Positions 45,705 to 54,496 of a DNA stretch of 64,000 bases are shown here, piece by piece. Below the pieces are notes generated by a model. That model saw nothing but the letters and a program-made list of their open reading frames with translations, had not been told where the DNA came from and did no database searches. A program made the translations under genes and the position numbers. Numbering within the stretch: the first letter of the stretch is position 1; the number at the start of each line of letters is the position of its first letter. Source of the stretch: Niveibacterium sp. SC-1. GTDB lineage: Bacteria > Pseudomonadota > Gammaproteobacteria > Burkholderiales > Rhodocyclaceae. Location of the stretch: NCBI RefSeq assembly GCF_038235435.1, contig NZ_CP151275.1, positions 3,286,001-3,350,000 on the forward strand, written 5' to 3'.

Positions 45705-46394
45705 ATGCAATTCGAAACCCTGAACCAGGGTTCATCACCCCTCGTGGCGTCGCGCAACAAGGTCCTGCGCAACACCTACGCCCTGCTGGGTCTTTCGATG
45801 ATCCCGACCGTGCTGGGCGCCATCGTCGGCGTGAAGATGGGCTTCGCAACCCTTTTCGCCGGCAGCCCGATGCTCAGCCTGCTGCTGTTCTTCGGTGTCG
45901 CCTTCGGCTTCATCTTCGCAATCGAGCGCTTCAAGACCAGCTCGATCGGAGTCGCACTCCTGCTCGGCTTCACGTTCTTCATGGGTCTGATGCTGTCGCG
46001 CATCCTGACCTGGACGCTGGGCTTCTCGAATGGCGGCAGCCTGATCGCCCTGGCGTGCGCTGGTACCGGCGCCATTTTCCTGTGCATGGCCGGCGTTGCC
46101 ACGGTCACCAAGCGCGATCTGTCGGGCATGGGCAAGTTCCTGTTCGTCGGCGTCATCATCGCGCTGGTTGCCAGCGTCGCGAACGTGTTCCTGCATCTGC
46201 CGGCGCTGACGATCGTGGTCTCCATCCTGTGTCTCGGCATCTTCTCCGCGTACATCATGTACGACGTAAACCGGGTCGTGACGGGCGGCGAGACCAACTA
46301 CATCTCGGCCACACTGGCAATCTACCTGGACGTCTACAACGTGTTCGTGAGCCTGCTCCAGATCCTCGGGATCTTTGGCGGCAACCGCGATTGA
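45705..46394 (+). CDS. yccA: Bax inhibitor-1/YccA family membrane protein
   Basis: Seven-helix inner-membrane protein of 229 residues. E. coli YccA binds and slows the FtsH protease when the Sec translocon is jammed. The family motif near the C-terminal end, SAYIMYDVNRVVTGGETNYI (about 184-203), is intact, followed by ATLAIYLDVYNVFVSLLQIL. The start ATG has GGAGG upstream. A terminator follows shortly. Membrane-quality control fits the proteases found elsewhere in the window. Confidence 0.88.
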   Translation: MQFETLNQGSSPLVASRNKVLRNTYALLGLSMIPTVLGAIVGVKMGFATLFAGSPMLSLLLFFGVAFGFIFAIERFKTSSIGVALLLGFTFFMGLMLSRILTWTLGFSNGGSLIALACAGTGAIFLCMAGVATVTKRDLSGMGKFLFVGVIIALVASVANVFLHLPALTIVVSILCLGIFSAYIMYDVNRVVTGGETNYISATLAIYLDVYNVFVSLLQILGIFGGNRD

Positions 46395-46419
46395 CGGGGG
46401 TCCCCCGCACGAAGAAAAC

Positions 46420-46445
46420 GGGCGCCTGACGGCGCCCTTTTTTTT
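46420..46445. terminator. Terminator shared by yccA and rlmD
   Basis: Seven-pair stem GGGCGCC/GGCGCCC with a TGAC loop, followed on plus by eight Ts and on minus by GTTTTC. It can act on both strands. Confidence 0.9.
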
Positions 46446-46460
46446 GCGGCGGAGCCTGGA

Positions 46461-47759
46461 TCAACCCCGCTCGAACAAGGCAATCGATTCCACGTGAGAG
46501 GTATGCGGGAACATGTTGGCAACACCTGCACCCCGCAGCCGATAACCCTTCTCACCGACCAGCACCTGCGCATCACGCGCCAGGGTTGCCGGATTGCAAG
46601 ACACGTACACAATGCGCGAGGGCGCGTCCGCGCCCAGCGCCTTCACGACTGCGATCGCGCCTTCACGCGGCGGGTCGATCAGCCATTTGTCGAGATGCCC
46701 AAGCTTGGCCAGGCTCTCGGCCGTCGCCTCGAACAGGTTTGAAACCTGGAAGCTGGCACGCTCGGCGAGGCCGTTGGCCGCAGCGTTTTCTGCCGCTCTT
46801 GCGACGAGAGCCGCACTCCCCTCCACCCCCACGACCTCCGCCCCGCGCCGGGCGATGGGCAGGCTGAAATTGCCCAGACCACAGAACAAATCCGCGATGC
46901 GTTCGCCCGGCTGCGGGTCAAGCAACTGCATCGAACGCCGTATGAGCAGGCGGTTGATCTGCACATTGACCTGCGTGAAATCCGTCGGACGAAACGCAAG
47001 CCGGAGATCGAACTCCGGCAGGCTGTAGTGAAGCTCGCGCGAATCGCCCCGTCGGAGCGGATGTACGGTATCCGGACCACCAGGCTGGATCCACATCGAA
47101 AAACCTTCCGCCTCGCCAAAGGCGAGTAGGCGCGCGACATCATCGTCGGACAGGGGCAACAGGTTGCGCAGGACCAGCACGATACGATCGTCGCCCGCGG
47201 CAACTTCGATCTGCGGAATCCTGTCAGGAATGGACAGGCCAGCGATCAATGTGCGCAGCTTCATCAGGTTCTTGCTGACGGCCGGAGGCAGGATCTCGCA
47301 GGAGCTCATGTCGGCGATGTAGCTGCTCTTGCGTTCATGGAAGCCGACCAGAACGCCGCCTTTCCTCGGCACTACGCGAACACCGATCCGTGCGCGATAG
47401 CGGTAGCCCCAGGCCGGACCCTGAATCGCCGGATAGACCAGGTCGGGGCGCACCCGGGCGATGTGCCATAGCGCGTCCTCCATGACGCGCTGCTTGGCCG
47501 CCACCTGCGCCGAAGCTTCCAGGTGCTGCATCGAGCAACCGCCACACACGCCGAAGAACTCGCACTTTGGTGTCGCGCGTTGTGCGCTGGCCTTGATCAC
47601 GCGACTCAAGGTCGCGTTTTCGAAGTTCGGCTTCTTGCGATAGCTCGAATACTCGACCTGCTCGCCGGGCAGCGCACCTTCGATGAAGATCGCCTTGCCC
47701 TCGTGACGAGCAACGCCGCGACCTTCATAGTCCAGAGATTCGATGGTAACGACCGCCAT
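46461..47759 (-). CDS. rlmD: 23S rRNA (uracil-1939-C5)-methyltransferase
   Basis: SAM-dependent methyltransferase of 432 residues acting on 23S rRNA. The N-terminal TRAM domain is at about 1-55. The 4Fe-4S cysteines are at 66, 72, 75 and 154. The SAM-binding site is [11 protein letters not shown] and the catalytic cysteine is in [13 protein letters not shown] near residue 385. The family length is about 430-440. It is divergent from the ribosomal oxygenase gene, with 67 bases between starts. Confidence 0.93.
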   Translation of the reverse strand: MAVVTIESLDYEGRGVARHEGKAIFIEGALPGEQVEYSSYRKKPNFENATLSRVIKASAQRATPKCEFFGVCGGCSMQHLEASAQVAAKQRVMEDALWHIARVRPDLVYPAIQGPAWGYRYRARIGVRVVPRKGGVLVGFHERKSSYIADMSSCEILPPAVSKNLMKLRTLIAGLSIPDRIPQIEVAAGDDRIVLVLRNLLPLSDDDVARLLAFGEAEGFSMWIQPGGPDTVHPLRRGDSRELHYSLPEFDLRLAFRPTDFTQVNVQINRLLIRRSMQLLDPQPGERIADLFCGLGNFSLPIARRGAEVVGVEGSAALVARAAENAAANGLAERASFQVSNLFEATAESLAKLGHLDKWLIDPPREGAIAVVKALGADAPSRIVYVSCNPATLARDAQVLVGEKGYRLRGAGVANMFPHTSHVESIALFERG

Positions 47760-47789
47760 GTCTAGAGCGCCTGCGAAAAACCCATGATT

Positions 47790-47818
47790 CTATCAGGGGC
47801 AAGACCAGCCCCTATAAT
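47790..47818 (+). promoter_or_regulatory. Probable sigma-70 promoter of the ribosomal oxygenase gene, giving a near-leaderless mRNA
   Basis: A perfect TATAAT at 47813-47818 lies just eight bases before the start codon at 47827, so transcription would start at or within a few bases of the ATG. The -35 match, CTATCA with 17 bases between, is poor. No Shine-Dalgarno sequence is visible. Confidence 0.55.
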
Positions 47819-47826
47819 CCCCGCCC

Positions 47827-48957
47827 ATGATCCAAACCCTGCTCGGCGGGCTCTCTGCCCGCGATTTTCTTGCCCAGTACTGGCAGAAGAAACCCCTTCT
47901 CGTCCGTGGCGCTATTCCGGACTTCCAGGGTGTCTTCGACCGCGCCTCACTGCTCGATCTGGCCTGCGACGAAGATGTCGAATCCCGGATGGTGTGGCAC
48001 CAGAACGACGCGTGGCAGCTCGCCCGAGGCCCGTTCCGGCCGAGCGATTTCAAGCGGCGACGCGACGCCTGGAGCGTCTTGGTCTCTGGCGCAAACCTCA
48101 TGTCTGAGCCCGCTGATGCGCTCCTGAGACGTTTTTCCTTCATCCCTCAGGCGCGGCTCGATGACCTCATGGTCAGCTATGCCACGCCTGGCGGCGGAGT
48201 CGGACCGCACTTTGACTCCTACGATGTCTTCTTGCTCCAGGGCGCCGGTGTTCGCCGCTGGCAGATCGGCAAGCAACGCGACCTGAGCCTGATCGAAGGT
48301 GCCCCGCTGCGAATCCTGCGCGACTTCCGACCAAGCCACGAATGGGATCTGCAACCCGGTGACATGCTCTATCTGCCGCCGCGCTATGCACACAACGGTA
48401 TCGCGCTCAGCGATTGCATGACCTACTCCATCGGTTTCCGCGCCCCCGCCACACAGGAATTGGCCGAAGGCTTCCTTTCCTTCCTCCAGGAAGAGCTGGA
48501 ACTCAAAGGAAGGTATGCCGATCCGGACCTGAAACTCGCCCGGCACCCGGCGGCACTGCCAGAGGACATGATCGACCAGGTGTCGGAGATGCTTGCCCGG
48601 ATCCGCTGGGGCCGCGCCGATGTCGCGCGCTTTCTCGGTCGCTATCTGAGCGAACCCAAAGCGCATGTATTCTTCGATCCGCCCGAGCGACCGCTGACCG
48701 AGAAGGCCTTTGTGACGGCCTGCACACGCAGGGGTTTTGCCCTCGACCTGAAGACACAACTGCTGTTTCGGGGCAAACAGCTCTATCTCAACGGCGAAGT
48801 TGAGGATCCACCCTCTTCGCTGCTCAAGCGCCTTCAGAAACTCGCCGACTTGAGGTGTCTGGCCGGCTCGGACCTCGACCCTGAAATCTGCAGTTACCTT
48901 TTTGTCTGGTATAACGCCGGTTTTGGCATGCCCAGCAAGGGCGGCAAGGACTTCTGA
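47827..48957 (+). CDS. roxA: Ribosomal protein oxygenase, JmjC/cupin type (RoxA/YcfD-like)
   Basis: Fe(II)/2-oxoglutarate-dependent oxygenase of 376 residues that hydroxylates an arginine of ribosomal protein L16 in the E. coli homologue. The iron site is HFD (H128, D130) plus H189 in RYAHNG, and the strand KRWQIG-like VRRWQIGK is present. A winged C-terminal part (about 235-376) fits the dimer/winged-helix domain. It is divergent from rlmD, so both translation-modifying genes share a short intergenic region. There is no ribosome binding site; the mRNA is probably leaderless. Confidence 0.9.
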   Translation: MIQTLLGGLSARDFLAQYWQKKPLLVRGAIPDFQGVFDRASLLDLACDEDVESRMVWHQNDAWQLARGPFRPSDFKRRRDAWSVLVSGANLMSEPADALLRRFSFIPQARLDDLMVSYATPGGGVGPHFDSYDVFLLQGAGVRRWQIGKQRDLSLIEGAPLRILRDFRPSHEWDLQPGDMLYLPPRYAHNGIALSDCMTYSIGFRAPATQELAEGFLSFLQEELELKGRYADPDLKLARHPAALPEDMIDQVSEMLARIRWGRADVARFLGRYLSEPKAHVFFDPPERPLTEKAFVTACTRRGFALDLKTQLLFRGKQLYLNGEVEDPPSSLLKRLQKLADLRCLAGSDLDPEICSYLFVWYNAGFGMPSKGGKDF

Positions 48958-49068
48958 CTGCTGAGTTTTCGGGAACTTATGCTAATATCCCGTGATCGAT
49001 TTGGTGCATCATCCGATCGAGTTCCGCAGAATTTAGCGTTTGTCTTTATCGATAAGGGAAACCCACAA

Positions 49069-49287
49069 ATGAACAAGTCTCTCCTCCTCGCCGCTCTCAT
49101 GGCCCTGGCTGTGACCGCCTGCGGCAAGAAAGAAGAAGCTCCCGCTACCGAAGCCCCGGCTGCTGAGGCTTCCGCTCCCGCCGCTGAAGCTCCGGCCGCT
49201 CCGGCTGCTGACGCTTCGGCTCCGGCCGCTGAAGCTCCGGCTGCTGACGCTTCGGCTCCGGCTGCTGACGCTTCCGCCGCTCAGTAA
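49069..49287 (+). CDS. Small lipoprotein with Ala/Pro-rich repeat tail
   Basis: Predicted lipoprotein of 72 residues. The signal ends in the lipobox VTAC (Cys18), followed by GKKEEAP and then low-complexity repeats of APAAEAPAADAS type, about 45 residues made only of A, P, E, S, D and a final Q. The DNA repeats accordingly (49138-49280). Such tails are extended and may bind or span the cell wall; function unknown. An extended -10 (TGCTAATAT) is present at 48980-48988. It is followed by a strong terminator. The start ATG was selected because the signal peptide begins there. Confidence 0.75.
   Translation: MNKSLLLAALMALAVTACGKKEEAPATEAPAAEASAPAAEAPAAPAADASAPAAEAPAADASAPAADASAAQ
49138..49280 (+). 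repeat. Low-complexity repeat coding for Ala/Pro/Glu/Asp/Ser
   Basis: Imperfect tandem copies related to GCTCCGGCTGCTGACGCT. It encodes most of the mature small lipoprotein and may vary in length between strains. Confidence 0.7.
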
Positions 49288-49317
49288 TCGACTGCCTGGC
49301 AGTCGGTCACCGACCGG

Positions 49318-49350
49318 AAAAAAGCCGACCTTCGGGTCGGCTTTTTTATT
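49318..49350 (+). terminator. Terminator of the small lipoprotein gene
   Basis: A seven-pair stem GCCGACC/GGTCGGC closed by the very stable TTCG tetraloop and flanked by A6 and T6. Confidence 0.93.
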
Positions 49351-49408
49351 TGTGTGGCGAAACGCGCGATCCGGGAGCCTGCCCAAAGTCCCCGAAGAGC
49401 ATGGGCCC

Positions 49409-49449
49409 ACAAAGACAAAGAGCCGCAGATTGCGGCTCTTTGTCTTTGT
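49409..49449 (-). terminator. Terminator of bamC, perfect 19-pair inverted repeat
   Basis: Two perfect 19-base arms with a three-base loop, 27 bases after the bamC stop. Its T-rich parts lie within the stem, so it probably works on both strands. Confidence 0.8.
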
Positions 49450-49476
49450 ATCGCCGAACAAACGACGCCTGGCGAC

Positions 49477-50625
49477 TTACTTGATCTGATCGAACAGCAG
49501 CTTCAGGATTTTGTTTGCTTCCTCGCTCTTGTCGATGTTGCCCTGTACATCAAGCACGCGGACCGTCGAGCGCTTGTCGTCGCCCTTGACGAACACGCGA
49601 TAGGAAGCGCCCTTGCTCAACACCACCTGGGCAGGCGCATCCGGCTGGGAGTCACCCCAGAACTTCAGTTTGGACCACAGGCTTTGCGACTTCGGCTCGG
49701 CGGTCGTCTGCTCCAGCTTCGTTCCGCTGACGTCGTAGAGGCCGAGGGTACGATCACGGTCTTCAACGAGGAAGCCGGTACGATCCAGCGCTTGACCGAT
49801 CTGGCGCCAGGCTTGGTCAAACCCAGCCGCAAACACCAGGGCCGCACCGCCATCAGGTGCACGTTCGAAACGCGCGCGCTCGGTCGGCTCCACATTCGCC
49901 AGCAGGCTGTTGGCGCGGTCTTCGGACACTCCCAGCGAGAGCATCATCCGGCGCAGCATCTCGGACTCCAGGCCCGGATCCGTCGGACGCCAGGTCCAGG
50001 TCGAGGAGTCCTTCTGCGCACCGGTCAGGACTTCTTCCAGGCCACGGTGAGCAACGTAGACTTCGACCGTACCCGGCTTCGCCCCCGGCTCGATGCGCGT
50101 ACGGAAACGATCCTTCTCCGGCGAGGTGTAGAGGCCATCCCACACCTTGCCGATGGCGTTACGGATGAAGTCCTGCGAGATTTTCCCGCGGTTCTCCACC
50201 CAGTCCGTTTCCATCACGCCCACGTCCGGACGTTCGACGACGATGGGGTAACCGTTGTCCTGCCAGAACTGGCGAACCTTCGGCCAGATCTGTTCGGGCG
50301 TGGCCTGCACGACCAACCAGCGCTCGTTGCCGGCGCGGCCGATGGTCATGTCGTTCACATTGGGCAGGACCTCATTCCCGCTGCGGACGCTCTTGCCGCT
50401 ACCGGTCTGGTAGTCCGAGAGATTCGCAGCAGAAGTTTCCCCGTCGAAACTGTAGCGCTCGTCGCGCCCGGGCCGGGTCAGGTCCGGAGGCACTTCGAGC
50501 GGTTGGGCGCGCTGCTTGGAAGCAGACTTGTAGTCGACCTTGCCCATGTCGTTGAGGCTGTCCGTGGAGCAGGCGCTGGCGGCCAGCAACAGGCAAAGCG
50601 ATGCCGCGGTTCGCATAGTACGCAT
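49477..50625 (-). CDS. bamC: Outer membrane protein assembly factor BamC, lipoprotein
   Basis: Lipoprotein of 382 residues in the BAM complex that inserts beta-barrel proteins. The signal with lipobox ASAC (Cys19) is followed by the unstructured segment that contacts BamD (about 20-90), then two helix-grip domains (about 110-230 and 260-382). It lies 14 bases after dapA, the usual arrangement. Start was put at the first of two nearby ATGs (the second at 50616); longer upstream frames lie in dapA. Confidence 0.88.
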   Translation of the reverse strand: MRTMRTAASLCLLLAASACSTDSLNDMGKVDYKSASKQRAQPLEVPPDLTRPGRDERYSFDGETSAANLSDYQTGSGKSVRSGNEVLPNVNDMTIGRAGNERWLVVQATPEQIWPKVRQFWQDNGYPIVVERPDVGVMETDWVENRGKISQDFIRNAIGKVWDGLYTSPEKDRFRTRIEPGAKPGTVEVYVAHRGLEEVLTGAQKDSSTWTWRPTDPGLESEMLRRMMLSLGVSEDRANSLLANVEPTERARFERAPDGGAALVFAAGFDQAWRQIGQALDRTGFLVEDRDRTLGLYDVSGTKLEQTTAEPKSQSLWSKLKFWGDSQPDAPAQVVLSKGASYRVFVKGDDKRSTVRVLDVQGNIDKSEEANKILKLLFDQIK

Positions 50626-50639
50626 TGTTCTTATCTCGC

Positions 50640-51518
50640 TCAGACGCGGATACCGGCCTGATGCATAGCGTCGCGCAGCTTGGCGTAGCTGCCTTCCGAC
50701 AGAGGTGTGAGGGGAAGACGGATACCGTCCGGGATGTAACCCATGCGGGCGAGCGCCCACTTGGTGGGAATCGGATTGGGCTCACAAAAGAGGTGCCGAT
50801 GCAGGCCTGCGAGGCGCGCGTTGATGGCACGCGACTCGGCCAGATCTCCCTTTGCTGCCGCAACGCACATGTCGTGCATGGCCTTGGGTGCCACGTTCGC
50901 CGTCACCGAGATGACACCGTGGCCGCCCAGCAGGAGGAACGCGAGCGCGGTCAGGTCATCACCGCTATAGAGCGCGAAATCCTTGGGCGCGGCGAGAATC
51001 AGTTCGAGGCCGCGATCGATAGCCCCGGTCGCGTCCTTGATGCCGATGATGTTCGGAACCTGCGCCAAACGCACTGCGGTCTCGTTGGACATGTCCGCAC
51101 CGGTACGACCCGGCACGTTGTACAGGATCACCGGCAGATCAACCGCTTCGGCCACCGCGCGGAAGTGGCGATACATGCCTTCCTGCGTCGGCTTGTTGTA
51201 GTAAGGCACCACCGACAGCGCGGCCTGGGCACCGGCCTGCTTGGCGAATTGCGTGAGCTCGATCGCTTCGGAAGTGGAGTTCGCGCCCGTACCGGCGATG
51301 ACGGGTACGCGACCTTTCGCATAGCCGACTGCCGCGCGGATCAGTTCGCAATGCTCGTCGACGTCGACGGTCGGAGACTCACCGGTAGTCCCGACGATCA
51401 CGATGCCGTCGGTGCCTTGTTCGACATGCCAGTCGATCAAGCGCTGCAGGCCCGGAAGGTCGAGGCTGCCGTCGTCGTTCATCGGTGTGACGATGGCGAC
51501 AATCGAACCCGTAATCAT
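50640..51518 (-). CDS. dapA: 4-hydroxy-tetrahydrodipicolinate synthase
   Basis: Condenses pyruvate with aspartate semialdehyde in lysine and peptidoglycan (meso-DAP) synthesis; cytoplasmic tetramer. The Schiff-base lysine is in GIKDATG (about 160), the active-site tyrosine in VVPYYNKP (about 133), and the TTGE motif near 44. Length 292 matches the family. The start is the ATG of [12 protein letters not shown]. It forms an operon with bamC. Confidence 0.96.
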   Translation of the reverse strand: MITGSIVAIVTPMNDDGSLDLPGLQRLIDWHVEQGTDGIVIVGTTGESPTVDVDEHCELIRAAVGYAKGRVPVIAGTGANSTSEAIELTQFAKQAGAQAALSVVPYYNKPTQEGMYRHFRAVAEAVDLPVILYNVPGRTGADMSNETAVRLAQVPNIIGIKDATGAIDRGLELILAAPKDFALYSGDDLTALAFLLLGGHGVISVTANVAPKAMHDMCVAAAKGDLAESRAINARLAGLHRHLFCEPNPIPTKWALARMGYIPDGIRLPLTPLSEGSYAKLRDAMHQAGIRV

Positions 51519-51572
51519 GCGTCTGCTGCCCGAAGGATAAAACAAGCATTCTAACGCAACGGACAAGACAGT

Positions 51573-52496
51573 TCAGACCCCCGCCAGCACCCGAACATGT
51601 GCCAAAACGCTACGGGCCAGCGCGGACAGCGCATACCCCCCTTCTAGCATCGAGACGATCCGCCCCTGGCAATGCGCGTGTGCGAACTCGTGCAGCACTC
51701 GGGTAACAAAGGCGTAGTCCGCCTCAACCAGACCGCAGGATGCCATATCGTCCTCGTAGTGCGCGTCGAACCCGGCCGAGATGAACAGGGCCTCGGGCGC
51801 AAAATCACGCAGCGCAGGCATCCAGATCTCGGTCACGATCTCGCGAAAGGCGTCCCCGCGGGTACCTGCCGGGATCGGCACGTTGAGCATGTTCTCCGCA
51901 CCGCCGTCGGCACCGGAATACGGATAGAAAGGGTGCTGGAAGATCCCGACCATCTTGACCCGCGGGTCGTCCGAGAAGATCTGCTCGGTACCGTTGCCGT
52001 GGTGCACATCGAAGTCAATGACGGCCACGCGCGACAGGCCGTGCTCTTCGAGCGCGTGGGCCGCCGCGACCGCAATGTTGTTGAAGAAGCAAAAGCCCAT
52101 TGCGCGCGCTCTCTCGGCGTGATGCCCCGGCGGCCTCACCGCGCAGAAGGCGTTTTCGGCCTCCCCTCGCATCACGAGATCGGTGGCGAGGATTCCGGCG
52201 CCAGCCGCGCGCAGGGCCGCACGCAAGGTGTGCGGGCCCATCGCCGTATCGGGATCCAGATGACGGATCCCCTTGTCGGGCACGGCGGCAAAGAGATCGG
52301 CCACATATTGCGGGCTGTGCACCCGCTCAAGCTGCGCGACACTCGCGGCCGGCGCTTGCTGCATCGAAAGGAACGAATCGAGCCCCGAGCCGATCAACTC
52401 ATCCTGGATGGCCGAGAGGCGGTCCGGGCATTCCGGGTGCATGGCGCCCATGCTGTGCATCCAGCAATCCGGATGTGTGATGAACGCTGTGGCCAT
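51573..52496 (-). CDS. HDAC/acetylpolyamine amidohydrolase family deacetylase
   Basis: Zinc-dependent deacetylase of the arginase/HDAC fold, 307 residues, cytoplasmic. The catalytic His pair is in RPPGHHAE, the zinc ligands are in DFDVHHGNGT and GFDAHYED, and the C-terminal EGGY segment is normal. Substrates could be acetylated proteins, polyamines or small metabolites; related bacterial enzymes act on acetoin or polyamines. The ATG has AAGGAA upstream. It is 54 bases upstream of dapA on the same strand and reads away from moxR. Confidence 0.9.
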   Translation of the reverse strand: MATAFITHPDCWMHSMGAMHPECPDRLSAIQDELIGSGLDSFLSMQQAPAASVAQLERVHSPQYVADLFAAVPDKGIRHLDPDTAMGPHTLRAALRAAGAGILATDLVMRGEAENAFCAVRPPGHHAERARAMGFCFFNNIAVAAAHALEEHGLSRVAVIDFDVHHGNGTEQIFSDDPRVKMVGIFQHPFYPYSGADGGAENMLNVPIPAGTRGDAFREIVTEIWMPALRDFAPEALFISAGFDAHYEDDMASCGLVEADYAFVTRVLHEFAHAHCQGRIVSMLEGGYALSALARSVLAHVRVLAGV

Positions 52497-52580
52497 GGCG
52501 ATTCCTTGTCGCAATCCTCGATCCTGGCATGTCGGCCTGCGCGCTGCGTCGCGCGCCGGGCTTGGATTATCCTCCACGCC

Positions 52581-53525
52581 ATGAGCCTACACGACCCGCT
52601 GAGCCTGGACGAAACGCGCCATCACGCCAACCGCATCATCGACGCCGTGGGACGCGTGGTGCTCGGCAAGACACCGCAGATCCGCCTTGCCGTCGCCTGC
52701 ATGCTGGCGCGCGGACATCTGCTGATCGAGGACGTACCCGGTGTGGGCAAGACCACGCTCGCGCACGCCCTGGCCGACGCCTGCGGCCTCGCCTGGCGGC
52801 GCGTGCAGTTCACCAGTGACCTGCTGCCGGCCGATCTGCTGGGCGTCTCCGTCTGGGAGAGTGCGTCCGCGACATTCAGCTTTCGCCCCGGTCCTGTTTT
52901 CGCGGAGGTCCTTCTGGCCGACGAGATCAATCGCGCCACGCCCAAGACACAGAGTGCGCTGCTCGAAGCCATGGAGGAGCGACGCGTCTCGGTCGAAGGG
53001 GAAACGCGCACGCTACCCGATCCCTTCTTCGTCATCGCCACCCAGAATCCGGTCCATCACACAGGCACCTTCGATCTACCCGAGTCACAGCTCGACCGCT
53101 TCCTGATGCGCCTGTCGCTGGGCTACCCCTCGCTCGACGCGGAAATCGCATTGCTCAGCAGCGGTGGCCGCAGTGGTCGCGCCCATGTCACCGAGCCGCA
53201 GGCCAGCCGCACGCAGCTGCTCGCCATGCAGGCGGCCTGCGCCCAGGTGCACGTCTCGGAAGCGCTGGCGCGCTATGTCCGCAGGCTGATGGATGCAACG
53301 CGTGCGCACGCCCAGATCGCGCTCGGACTCAGCCCACGGGCGGGCCTCTCGCTACTCGCCGCGGCGCGCGCACTGGCCGTGCTGGAAGGCAGGGACTTCG
53401 TCGCGCCCGAGGACGTACAGGCCGTGTGGGAGCCGGTCGTGGCGCACCGGCTCGCCACGCATGACCAGCGCCCGGTGGGTCCGGCCTTGCTCACCCCCAT
53501 CCTCAAGGACACGCCGATCACGTGA
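52581..53525 (+). CDS. MoxR family AAA+ ATPase
   Basis: Chaperone-like ATPase of 314 residues, usually working with VWA/DUF58 proteins. Walker A is EDVPGVGKTTLA, Walker B is VLLADEINRA, and the sensor region includes FFVIATQNP. The ATP-binding lid is at about 220-310. It is the first gene of a four-gene cluster and overlaps the next gene at GTGA. The known theme is maturation of enzyme complexes or cell-envelope stress response. Confidence 0.92.
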   Translation: MSLHDPLSLDETRHHANRIIDAVGRVVLGKTPQIRLAVACMLARGHLLIEDVPGVGKTTLAHALADACGLAWRRVQFTSDLLPADLLGVSVWESASATFSFRPGPVFAEVLLADEINRATPKTQSALLEAMEERRVSVEGETRTLPDPFFVIATQNPVHHTGTFDLPESQLDRFLMRLSLGYPSLDAEIALLSSGGRSGRAHVTEPQASRTQLLAMQAACAQVHVSEALARYVRRLMDATRAHAQIALGLSPRAGLSLLAAARALAVLEGRDFVAPEDVQAVWEPVVAHRLATHDQRPVGPALLTPILKDTPIT

Positions 53526-54496
53526 GCCGCCCCGCGATCGCCGCGCTGCGCGAGCGACTGCAACGCTGGATGCTGCGCAATCGCCCGCCCGAAGCGCTCC
53601 CCATCCTGCTGCGCCAACGCCGCGTCTACGTGCTGCCCACGGGCACGGGCCTTTCCTATGGCGGCATGTTGCTGGCCATGCTCATCGCAAGCCTCAACTA
53701 CAACCTGGCGCTCGGCTTCGCGCTGACCTTCTTCCTTGCCGGGGTCGGGCATCTCGCGCTCCTGCGGGCCCATCGCAATCTGCTCGGATTGAGCCTGCAG
53801 GCGGGTCGCGCCGAACCGGGTTTCGCTGGTGCGCCGCTGCAGATAGAACTCGTCTTCAGCGAGGAGAGCGGGCGCGAGCGCGGCCCGCTGCGAGTGGGCA
53901 CGCCGGAAGATCCTTCCGCGGGCTTTGAACTCGCGGCGCGGAGCCCGACCCGGGTCGCCTGCCTGCTGCCGGCCCGTCCGCGCGGCCGCCATCGGTTGGG
54001 AAGGCTGCGGGTCGAAACGCGCTTTCCGCTCGGCCTCGTCGTCGCCTGGGCCTACCTGGAGCCGGATATCGAAGCCTGGGTCTATCCGGCACCCGAGCCC
54101 CACCCGCCCGCCGCGCCCCAAGGCGGCACCGGAGAGCGCAACGCACGACGCGCAAACGTGGCTGGCGACTCCGAACTGGAGTCCCTGCGCCCCTACCGAC
54201 CCGGCGATTCGCTGCGACGCATCGCCTGGCGTCGGCTGAGCCGCGGCGGTCCGCTCATCACCAAGAGCTTCTCCGACCCCGTGGGCAGCGACCTTTCACT
54301 CAACTGGCAGGCATGCTCCGCCCTGCCCGACGTCGAGACCCGTCTGTCGCGGCTGTGTGCCTGGGTACTTCAGGCGGAGTCGCGCGGCTTGCGCTGGTCG
54401 CTTTCGCTTCCGGGGTTCGCGCTGGACAGCGGTTCGGGCCCCGAACATGCCCGGCGCGCGCTGGAAGCCCTGGCAAAGTTCGGGACGGCGCCATGA
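53522..54496 (+). CDS. DUF58 domain protein, membrane-associated
   Basis: Protein of 324 residues with two hydrophobic stretches (about 42-60 and 62-80) near the N-terminus and a DUF58 core further on. The family block LESLRPYRPGDSLRRIAWR (about 219-237) is intact. The start is a GTG that overlaps the moxR stop by four bases (GTGA). The end overlaps the transglutaminase start by ATGA. Members of this family pair with MoxR ATPases; biochemical role not defined. Confidence 0.9.
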   Translation: MSRPAIAALRERLQRWMLRNRPPEALPILLRQRRVYVLPTGTGLSYGGMLLAMLIASLNYNLALGFALTFFLAGVGHLALLRAHRNLLGLSLQAGRAEPGFAGAPLQIELVFSEESGRERGPLRVGTPEDPSAGFELAARSPTRVACLLPARPRGRHRLGRLRVETRFPLGLVVAWAYLEPDIEAWVYPAPEPHPPAAPQGGTGERNARRANVAGDSELESLRPYRPGDSLRRIAWRRLSRGGPLITKSFSDPVGSDLSLNWQACSALPDVETRLSRLCAWVLQAESRGLRWSLSLPGFALDSGSGPEHARRALEALAKFGTAP

